Part shown: positions 56,965 to 64,000 of the stretch, piece after piece | Position numbering within the stretch: position 1 is the stretch's first letter | How the letters are laid out: the number at the start of each line of letters is the position of its first letter | Assembly: GCF_002934065.1 (NCBI RefSeq) | Contig: NZ_CP018049.1 | Coordinates: forward strand, 2,292,501 to 2,356,500 | DNA length: 64,000 nt | Source: Pseudomonas orientalis | GTDB lineage: Bacteria; Pseudomonadota; Gammaproteobacteria; Pseudomonadales; Pseudomonadaceae | Reading direction: 5' to 3' | Position numbers and translations under genes: made by a program | The notes under the pieces: model-generated | Seen by the model: only the letters and a program-made list of their open reading frames with translations | Database searches by the model: none | What the model was told of the DNA's origin: nothing

Positions 56965-59900
56965 ATGAATGCTGAAGACTCCTTGAAACTTGCTCGCCGG
57001 TTTATCGGGTTGCCCCTGGAAAAACGCCAAGTGTTCCTGCAGGCCCTGCAGAAAGAAGGCGTGGATTTTTCCCGGTTTCCGATTCCGGCAGGGGTGGAGG
57101 CAGAGGACCGCCAGGCGCTGTCCTACGCGCAGCAGCGCATGTGGTTTCTGTGGCAGTTGGACCCGGCCAGCGGCGCCTATAACCTGCCCGGCGCCGTACG
57201 CTTGAAGGGTGTGCTCAGCCTGGATGCCCTGGACCAGGCGTTCGCCAGCCTGGTGGCGCGCCACGAAACCTTGCGCACGGTATTTCAGCGCCAGGCGGAT
57301 GAGCGTCTGGCCCAGGTTCCAATCGAACCGTCAGGGGTAGTCGAGCACCTGGACCTCAGTAACCTGGCCCCCGCTGACCGTGAGCAGGCCGTCAACGCGG
57401 CGGCAACGCGTCAGTCGCTGTTGCCGTTCGACCTGGAACACGGCCCGCTGCTGCGCGTGCAACTGCTCAAGCTGGATGCACACGAGCACGTGTTGCTGCT
57501 GACCTTGCACCACATCGTCTCCGACGGTTGGTCGATGAATGTGCTGATCGACGAATTCATTCGTTTTTACGATGCCCATGAGCGCAACGAGGCGCCGCAA
57601 TTGCCGGCGCTGGCGATCCAGTACAGCGACTACGCCCTCTGGCAGCGTCGCTGGCTGGAAGCCGGCGAGCAGGCGCGCCAGCTGCAATACTGGCAGGCGC
57701 GCCTGGGCGATGAACACCCGGTGCTGGAGCTGCCGACCGACCGTCCACGCCCGGCCATGCCCAGCTACCAGGGCACGCGCCACACCTTTGAGATCGATCC
57801 GGCGCTGGCCACGCAACTGCGCACCTGCGCGCAAAAGCACAACGTCACCTTGTTCATGCTGCTGCTCGGCGCGTTCAATGTGCTGCTGCATCGCTACACG
57901 GGGCAGGGCGATATACGCGTCGGCGTGCCCATCGCCAACCGCAATCGCACTGAAGTCGAAGGGTTGATCGGTTTCTTCGTCAATACCCAGGTGCTGCGCA
58001 CCGAACTGACCGGCCAGACCCGCGTCGCCGAACTGCTGCAAGCCATCAAGGAACACGCCCTGGGTGCCCAGGCGCATCAGGAATTGCCTTTCGAGCGCCT
58101 GGTTGAAGCCTTGAAAGTCGAGCGTAGCCTGAGCCATACGCCGCTGTTCCAGGTGATGTACAACCATCAGCCGGTGGTGGCGGATATCGCCTGCGTCAGT
58201 ACCGCCTCCGGCCTGGAACTGGCGCTGGTGGAGTGGCAAGGCCGCACCACCCAGTTCGACCTTACCCTCGACACCTATGAAAAATCAGGCACCCTGCATG
58301 CCGCGCTGACATACGCCAACGACCTGTTCGATGCGCCTTCCATCCAGCGCATGGCCCGCCATTGGATCAGCCTGTTGCAGGCGATGGTGGCGGACGGTGA
58401 ACAGCGCATCGGCGAGTTGCCGATGCTGGGCGCTGACGAGCAGCAGGTATTGGTCAAGGCCTGGAACCACACCGCCGCGCCGTACCCGACCGAACGCGCG
58501 ATCCATCACCTGATTGAAGACCAGGCCCAACGCACGCCGGATGCGCCGGCGCTGGTATTCGGTGAGGTCACCCTGACCTATGCCCAGCTTGACGCGCGTG
58601 CCAATCAATTGGCCCATGCACTGCGCGAGCGAGGCGTCGGCCCGGACGTGCTGGTGGGGATCTGTGTCGAGCGTTCCATCGACATGGTCGTGGGCCTGTT
58701 GGCCATCCTCAAGGCAGGCGGCGCCTACGTCCCGCTGGACCCGGAATACCCCGAGGAACGCCTGGCCTACATGATCGACGACAGCGGCATCACGCTGCTG
58801 CTCAGCCAGCAAAACCTGTTGGCGCGACTGCCGACCGCAGGCATCCAGGTGATAGCCCTGGACCAGCCCGCCGACTGGCTCGACGCCTACAGCAGCGCGT
58901 CCCCGAACGTCACCCTCCATGGGTTGAACCTGGCCTACGTGATCTACACCTCCGGCTCCACCGGCAAGCCCAAGGGTGCCGGTAACAGCCATCGTGCGCT
59001 GGTCAACCGCCTGTGCTGGATGCAGCAGGCCTACGCACTCGATGCCAGCGACGCGGTACTGCAGAAAACGCCGTTCAGCTTCGATGTTTCGGTGTGGGAG
59101 TTTTTCTGGCCGCTGATGACCGGCGCGCGCCTGGTGGTCGCCGCACCGGGAGAGCACCGTGAACCGGCCCGCCTGATCGAGACCATCGAGCGGCACGCCA
59201 TCACCACCCTGCATTTCGTGCCGTCCATGTTGCAGGCGTTCATCCATGAGCCAGGCGCAGGCGCCTGCGCCAGCCTCAAACGCATTGTCTGCAGCGGCGA
59301 AGCCTTGCCGTTGGACGCGCAGCGCCAGGTGTTCGCAAGGCTGGCGAATGCGGCCTTGTACAACCTCTACGGCCCGACCGAAGCCGCGATCGACGTGACC
59401 CACTGGACCTGCATCGACGAAGGCGCTGACAGCGTGCCGATTGGCCGGCCGATCGCCAACCTCGGCACCTACGTGCTCGATGCCCAGCTCAACCCGGTAC
59501 CGGCCGGTGTTGCGGGTGAGCTGTACCTGGGCGGCACCGGTCTGGCGCGCAGCTACCATCGCCGCCCGGCGCTGACCGCCGAGCGCTTTGTGCCGAGCCC
59601 CTTCGTGGCCGCTGAGCGCCTGTACCGTACCGGCGACCGTGTGCGTCAGCGCGCCGATGGGGTGATCGAATACCTCGGCCGCCTCGACCACCAGGTCAAG
59701 CTGCGCGGCTTGCGCATCGAACTGGGCGAGATCGAAACGCGCCTGATGCAGCACCCGCAGGTGCGCGAGGCAGTGGTCCTGGTACACGGCGGCAAGCAGC
59801 TGGTGGCCTATCTGGTCCTTGAAAGCGAGGCCGTCGGTGACCTCAGGGCCTGGCTGCTCAACAGCCTGCCGGAATACATGGTGCCGACCCATTTCATCAC

Positions 59901-62900
59901 CCTGGCCAGGCTGCCGGTGACCGCCAACGGCAAGCTTGATCGCAAGGCGCTGCCACTGCCGGACACTGCGCCGCAGCAGGCTTTCGCCGCGCCTGAAAAC
60001 CCCCTGCAACAAGCCTTGGCCGCGATCTGGAGCAGTGTGTTAGGCATCGAGGCCGTAGGCCTGGACGATAACTTTTTCGAGCTGGGCGGCGATTCGATCA
60101 TTTCCATCCAGGTGGTCAGCCGTGCCCGTCAGGCCGGTATCCGCCTCAGCCCGCGCGACCTGTTCCAATACCAGAGCGTGCGCAGCCTGGCGCTGGTGGC
60201 GAGCTTCGATGAGCTCAATGCGATCGATCAAGGCCCGGTCAGCGGTGAGGTCATCCTGACGCCGGTGCAGCAGGGCTTTTTCGCCCAGGCTATTCCGGCG
60301 CGTCAGCACTGGAACCAGTCATTGCTGCTGACGCCGCGTGAAACCCTGGAGTTCTCTCGACTCGATGCGGCGGTGATGCAATTGATCCGGCATCACGACG
60401 CCCTGCGTCTGCGCTTCGTGGCGCAGGGCGAGGGTTGGCAACAGCATCACGCCGCGCAGGTCGGCGCATCGGTGTTGTGGCAGGCCCGTGCCGGCAGCGA
60501 CGCCGAATTCGCCGCGCTGTGCGATGAGGCCCAGCGCAGCCTGGACCTGGAGCACGGCCCGCTGCTGCGCGCCGCCCTGGTCGACATGGCCGACGGTACC
60601 CAGCGCTTGCTGTTGGTGGTGCACCATTTGGTGGTGGACGGCGTGTCCTGGCGCATCCTGCTGGAAGACCTGCAACAGGCTTATCGCGAACAGACATTGC
60701 CGGCAAAGACCAGCGCCTACCAGCACTGGGCGCAGCGCCTGCAAGACCACGCGCAGGCCCTCGATCACCAACTGCCGTACTGGCAGGCGCAATCCATCGA
60801 TGCCGAGTTGCCCTGCGATCACCCCGAGGGCGGCCTGCAAAATCGCCTGGGCGCCAAGCTTGAAACGCGCCTCGATGCCGAGCACACGCGCCAATTGCTG
60901 CAAGAGGCGCCGGCGGCCTATCGCACCCATGTCAATGACCTGTTGCTCACCGCCCTGGCACGGGTAGTCAGCCGTTGGAGCGGTCAACCCGCCGCGCTGA
61001 TCCAGCTGGAAGGGCATGGTCGCGAAGACCTGTTCGATGGCATCGACCTGACCCGCACCGTCGGCTGGTTCACCAGCCTGTTTCCATTGCGCCTGCAAGC
61101 CGATGGCGAGCTGTCCGGTGCAATCAAGGCGGTCAAGGAGCAACTGCGCGCCGTCCCCGACAAGGGCCTGGGCTATGGCCTGCTGCGCTACCTCGGCGCG
61201 CCGCAAGCGCGCGAATCCCTGGCCGGGCTGGCCGCGCCACGCATCACCTTCAACTACCTGGGCCAGTTCGACCGCCAGTTCGATGAGTCGGCGCTGTTCG
61301 TACCGGCCGCCGAGGGCAGTGGCCAGGCTCAGGACCCCGAGGCGCCGCTGGCCAACTGGCTGACGGTGGAAGGGCAGGTGTATGGCGGTGAGTTGGCCTT
61401 GCAGTGGGGCTTCAGTCGCGAGATGTTCGAACCCTCGACCATCCAGCGCCTGGCGGACGAATACGCCGCTGAACTCAAGACCCTGATCGAACATTGCTGT
61501 GCCACGCCGGCCGGGCAGGTCACGCCATCGGATTTCCCCCTGGCACGCGTCACCCAGGCGCAACTGGATGCATTGCCGGTGGCCGGGCCGGCCATCGCAG
61601 ACCTTTACCCCTTGTCGCCGATGCAGCAGGGCATGCTGTTCCACACGCTGTTGGAACCCGAGGCCCAGGCCTATATCAACCAGCTGCGCCTGGACATCGA
61701 CGGCCTCGACCTGCTTGCGTTCGGGCGCGCCTGGCAGGCCGCGCTGGACCGTCACGACATCCTGCGCAGCAGCTTCCATTGGCTGGGCCTGGACAGCGCG
61801 CATCAAGTGATTCGCCGCCAGGTCGACCTGCAACTGCAAGTGATTGAAGACCCCCGCGCTGATTTCGATGCGCTGGCCAACGCCGAGCGTGAACGCGGCT
61901 TCGAACTCAATGCCGCGCCGCTGTTTCGCCTGGTGCTGGTGCGTGGTGCGGGCACGACCTGGCAGCTGATTTTCACCAGCCATCACATCCTGATGGATGG
62001 CTGGAGCAACGCCCAGTTGCTCGGCGAAGTGCTTGCTCATTATGCAGGCCAGGCCGTGCCCGCACCGCTCGGGCAATTTCGCGACTATCTGGGCTGGCTG
62101 CAACAGCAAGGCAACGGCGAAGCATTCTGGAAAGCCGAGCTGGCGCCATTGCCGGCGCCGACCCGGTTGGCCCAGGCGCTGCGCGCGCCGGTTGACGGTG
62201 CGGGGACTGCAGAGCATCACGTCGTGTTGGGCAGTGACTTCACCCAGCGCCTCGGTGAGTTCGCCCGCCAGCATAAAGTGACCCTCAACACCCTGTTGCA
62301 GGGCGCCTGGAGCCTGCTGCTGCAACGCTACACCGGGCAGGCTTGCGTGGCTTTCGGCGCCACCGTGGCCGGGCGTTCCGCGCCGTTGCCGGGGATCGAG
62401 CAGCAGTTGGGCCTGTTCATCAATACCTTGCCGATCATCAGCGCCGCCTCGCCGGCGCAATCCGCCGCCAGTTGGCTCAGCCAGTTGCAGGCGCAGAACC
62501 TCAGCCTGCGTGATCACGAGCATGTGCCGCTCTACGACATCCAGGGCTGGGCCGGCCAGCAAGGCGCCGCGCTGTTCGACACGCTGCTGGTGTTTGAAAA
62601 CTTCCCGGTGGCCGAAGCCCTGAAACAAGGCGCGCCGGCCGGCCTGACCTTCGGGCCGCTGCATAACCATGAGCGCACCCATTACCCATTGACCCTTGGC
62701 ATCGAACTGGGCACTGGCCTGCGCCTGGAATTCAGCTACGACCGCGCGCAGTTCAGCGCGTCTCAGGTCACGCGGCTGGGGGACAACCTGCACCATCTGC
62801 TGGCGCAACTGTTGGCCGACGCTCACGTCCCCCTGGGCAATCTGCGCCTGCTCGACGCCACCGCGCAGCGCGACGTGCTTGCCCTCAGCCAGTTGCCGGC

Positions 62901-64000
62901 CACCGCCCGAGGTCATCAACACGCCCATGAGCGCATCGCGGCCCAGGCCCAGGCCACGCCGGACGCACTGGCGGTGCAGGCCGGCAGCGAACGCTTGAGC
63001 TACGCCCAACTCAACGCCCGGGCCAACCGCCTGGCCCATCGCCTGCTGGCACTGGGCGTGGGCCCCGGCCAGCGCGTGGGCCTGGCGTCGCGGCGCGGTC
63101 CGCAACTGATCGTCAGCCTGCTGGCGGTACTCAAGAGCGGCGCGGCGTATGTACCGCTGGACCCTAAATACCCGGCCGAGCGCCTGGCCTACATGCTCGC
63201 GGACAGTCGCCTGGACTTGCTGCTCAGCGAAACCGGCTTGCTGACCGATGTGCCGTTGCCGGTCGGGCTGACCCGTGTCGACTTCAGCGCCACGGGCGAT
63301 GAACTGGCCGACTGCCCGGCAACCAATCCACCCAATCACGCGGCGGCGGCGGACCTGGCGTATGTGATCTACACCTCCGGCTCCACCGGCCAGCCCAAAG
63401 GCGTGGCCATCGACCATGCCGCCCTCGGCCAGTTCTGCGACAGCGCCGTGGTGTACAGCCAGTTGAGCGCACAGGACCGCGTGCTGCAGTTCGCAACCTT
63501 CAGCTTCGACGGCTTTGTCGAGCAGTGCTACCCGCCGCTGTGCGTGGGCGCGGCGCTGATCATGCGTGGCGATGACCTGTGGGACGCCGGGCAACTGGCG
63601 CGCGAGATCGTTGAACAGGGCGTGACCCTGGCCGACTTGCCTGCCGCATACTGGTACCTGCTGGCCAAGGAATGCGCCATGCACCAACGCTCCCTGGGCC
63701 GACTGCGCCAGGTGCATGTGGGCGGTGAGGCGATGTCCGTGGAAGGCCTGCGCGCCTGGCATGCTGCCGGGTTGGGCGGTGTGCGGCTGGTCAACACGTA
63801 TGGGCCGACCGAGGCGACGGTGGTGTCCAGCGTGCACGCGTGCCAACTGGATGATGCCAGCGACGCGTTCGGTGTGCCGATCGGGCGCGCGATTGAAGGG
63901 CGCTCGCTCTACGTGCTCGACAGCGGTTTCCAATTGCTGGCGACCGATGGCGTAGGCGAGTTGTGCATCGGCGCCGAAGCCGGTCTGGCCCAGCGCTACT
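56965..64000 (+). CDS. pvdI: Pyoverdine-type non-ribosomal peptide synthetase, D-Ser and Lys modules (3' end outside window)
   Basis: First ~2,345 residues of a large NRPS, open at the window edge. Order: C1 (~50-480; HHIVSDGWS at ~182), A1 (~515-930; AYVIYTSGSTGKPKG, YRTGDRVR), T1 (DDNFFELGGDSIISIQ, phosphopantetheine Ser ~1043), E (~1097-1512; HHLVVDGVSW), C2 (~1540-1960; HHILMDGWS), A2 (from ~1990). Pocket residues read by eye: A1 D-V-W-H-V-S-L-I-D, the serine code; A2 D-G-E-D-H-G-T-V-V, as pseudomonad lysine domains. So module 1 adds Ser, epimerised to D-Ser, and module 2 adds Lys, fitting pyoverdines whose side chain begins D-Ser-Lys. The N-terminus (LKLARRFIGLPLEKRQVFLQALQKEGVDFSRFPIP) matches PvdI/PvdJ proteins; which paralogue is unsure. 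Cytoplasmic; weak ribosome site at 56965. Confidence 0.88.
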   Translation, partial: MNAEDSLKLARRFIGLPLEKRQVFLQALQKEGVDFSRFPIPAGVEAEDRQALSYAQQRMWFLWQLDPASGAYNLPGAVRLKGVLSLDALDQAFASLVARHETLRTVFQRQADERLAQVPIEPSGVVEHLDLSNLAPADREQAVNAAATRQSLLPFDLEHGPLLRVQLLKLDAHEHVLLLTLHHIVSDGWSMNVLIDEFIRFYDAHERNEAPQLPALAIQYSDYALWQRRWLEAGEQARQLQYWQARLGDEHPVLELPTDRPRPAMPSYQGTRHTFEIDPALATQLRTCAQKHNVTLFMLLLGAFNVLLHRYTGQGDIRVGVPIANRNRTEVEGLIGFFVNTQVLRTELTGQTRVAELLQAIKEHALGAQAHQELPFERLVEALKVERSLSHTPLFQVMYNHQPVVADIACVSTASGLELALVEWQGRTTQFDLTLDTYEKSGTLHAALTYANDLFDAPSIQRMARHWISLLQAMVADGEQRIGELPMLGADEQQVLVKAWNHTAAPYPTERAIHHLIEDQAQRTPDAPALVFGEVTLTYAQLDARANQLAHALRERGVGPDVLVGICVERSIDMVVGLLAILKAGGAYVPLDPEYPEERLAYMIDDSGITLLLSQQNLLARLPTAGIQVIALDQPADWLDAYSSASPNVTLHGLNLAYVIYTSGSTGKPKGAGNSHRALVNRLCWMQQAYALDASDAVLQKTPFSFDVSVWEFFWPLMTGARLVVAAPGEHREPARLIETIERHAITTLHFVPSMLQAFIHEPGAGACASLKRIVCSGEALPLDAQRQVFARLANAALYNLYGPTEAAIDVTHWTCIDEGADSVPIGRPIANLGTYVLDAQLNPVPAGVAGELYLGGTGLARSYHRRPALTAERFVPSPFVAAERLYRTGDRVRQRADGVIEYLGRLDHQVKLRGLRIELGEIETRLMQHPQVREAVVLVHGGKQLVAYLVLESEAVGDLRAWLLNSLPEYMVPTHFITLARLPVTANGKLDRKALPLPDTAPQQAFAAPENPLQQALAAIWSSVLGIEAVGLDDNFFELGGDSIISIQVVSRARQAGIRLSPRDLFQYQSVRSLALVASFDELNAIDQGPVSGEVILTPVQQGFFAQAIPARQHWNQSLLLTPRETLEFSRLDAAVMQLIRHHDALRLRFVAQGEGWQQHHAAQVGASVLWQARAGSDAEFAALCDEAQRSLDLEHGPLLRAALVDMADGTQRLLLVVHHLVVDGVSWRILLEDLQQAYREQTLPAKTSAYQHWAQRLQDHAQALDHQLPYWQAQSIDAELPCDHPEGGLQNRLGAKLETRLDAEHTRQLLQEAPAAYRTHVNDLLLTALARVVSRWSGQPAALIQLEGHGREDLFDGIDLTRTVGWFTSLFPLRLQADGELSGAIKAVKEQLRAVPDKGLGYGLLRYLGAPQARESLAGLAAPRITFNYLGQFDRQFDESALFVPAAEGSGQAQDPEAPLANWLTVEGQVYGGELALQWGFSREMFEPSTIQRLADEYAAELKTLIEHCCATPAGQVTPSDFPLARVTQAQLDALPVAGPAIADLYPLSPMQQGMLFHTLLEPEAQAYINQLRLDIDGLDLLAFGRAWQAALDRHDILRSSFHWLGLDSAHQVIRRQVDLQLQVIEDPRADFDALANAERERGFELNAAPLFRLVLVRGAGTTWQLIFTSHHILMDGWSNAQLLGEVLAHYAGQAVPAPLGQFRDYLGWLQQQGNGEAFWKAELAPLPAPTRLAQALRAPVDGAGTAEHHVVLGSDFTQRLGEFARQHKVTLNTLLQGAWSLLLQRYTGQACVAFGATVAGRSAPLPGIEQQLGLFINTLPIISAASPAQSAASWLSQLQAQNLSLRDHEHVPLYDIQGWAGQQGAALFDTLLVFENFPVAEALKQGAPAGLTFGPLHNHERTHYPLTLGIELGTGLRLEFSYDRAQFSASQVTRLGDNLHHLLAQLLADAHVPLGNLRLLDATAQRDVLALSQLPATARGHQHAHERIAAQAQATPDALAVQAGSERLSYAQLNARANRLAHRLLALGVGPGQRVGLASRRGPQLIVSLLAVLKSGAAYVPLDPKYPAERLAYMLADSRLDLLLSETGLLTDVPLPVGLTRVDFSATGDELADCPATNPPNHAAAADLAYVIYTSGSTGQPKGVAIDHAALGQFCDSAVVYSQLSAQDRVLQFATFSFDGFVEQCYPPLCVGAALIMRGDDLWDAGQLAREIVEQGVTLADLPAAYWYLLAKECAMHQRSLGRLRQVHVGGEAMSVEGLRAWHAAGLGGVRLVNTYGPTEATVVSSVHACQLDDASDAFGVPIGRAIEGRSLYVLDSGFQLLATDGVGELCIGAEAGLAQRY

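Noticed and set aside
60319-63933. 1,204-codon minus-strand frame across the NRPS
   Set aside because: Codon-bias shadow; the plus strand shows intact C, A, T and E motifs throughout the same stretch.

Overview
The window is chromosomal DNA of a fluorescent Pseudomonas, most likely of the P. fluorescens group. Grounds: high GC; REP/REPIN elements of the type common in P. fluorescens (core GTGGGAGGGGGCTTGC) in many intergenic gaps; an esterase almost identical, as far as I can recall it, to the P. fluorescens aryl esterase PFE; a pyoverdine-type peptide synthetase whose first two adenylation domains read as Ser and Lys; and Pseudomonas-style NAD salvage, MntH, Tsx and CobF genes.

Layout. 1-3 kb: end of an arabinose-type ABC importer (AraH), a periplasmic aldose 1-epimerase and a XylB-like sugar dehydrogenase. 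3-6.3 kb: AraC regulator, NepI-type purine nucleoside exporter, YghU glutathione transferase. 6.8-16.6 kb: a catabolic island resembling the rhizobial rhizopine (moc) genes. A MocA-type dehydrogenase, MocC-type TIM barrel and MocB-type rhizopine/inositol binding protein form one operon with a clear sigma-54 promoter, opposite a divergent sigma-54 activator. A MocD/MocE/MocF-type oxygenase system plus a second TIM barrel form another operon, opposite a LacI regulator with a palindromic operator. 16.6-24 kb: UppP, a GNAT enzyme, a GlxA-like regulator, a NemR/DJ-1/NemA electrophile-response operon, a quinone reductase and a DoxX protein. 24-35.6 kb: PFE-like esterase, porin plus exported VOC protein, a frameshifted zinc alcohol dehydrogenase, a LuxR/thiolase/acyl-CoA ligase/MHS transporter cluster, CobF and a secreted carboxylesterase. 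35.7-46.8 kb: DcrB-like protein, Kef antiporter, an alpha/beta hydrolase fused to a YaaW-like domain, MntH, paired DUF606 transporters, a 57-residue metallothionein, and the Tsx/NUP nucleoside pair. 46.8-51.4 kb: polyol dehydrogenase with its AraC regulator, then NrtR divergent from pncA-pncB-nadE. 51.5-53.4 kb: an accessory patch with a membrane protein and a probable type III secreted protein behind a good HrpL (hrp) box. 53.6-64 kb: MATE and MFS exporters, HicAB, and the 5' part of the pyoverdine NRPS.

Most notable: (i) moc-like genes under two regulators unlike the rhizobial MocR; (ii) an orphan HrpL-box gene for a three-repeat protein resembling HrpF/NolX/HrpK translocators; (iii) a ~380-bp intergenic repeat, two copies, whose internal three-way-junction stems differ in sequence but keep their pairing; (iv) compact operators for the sigma-54 activator, LacI, NemR and NrtR regulators. 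All functional calls are from reading translated sequence and remembered family features; no database search was run.
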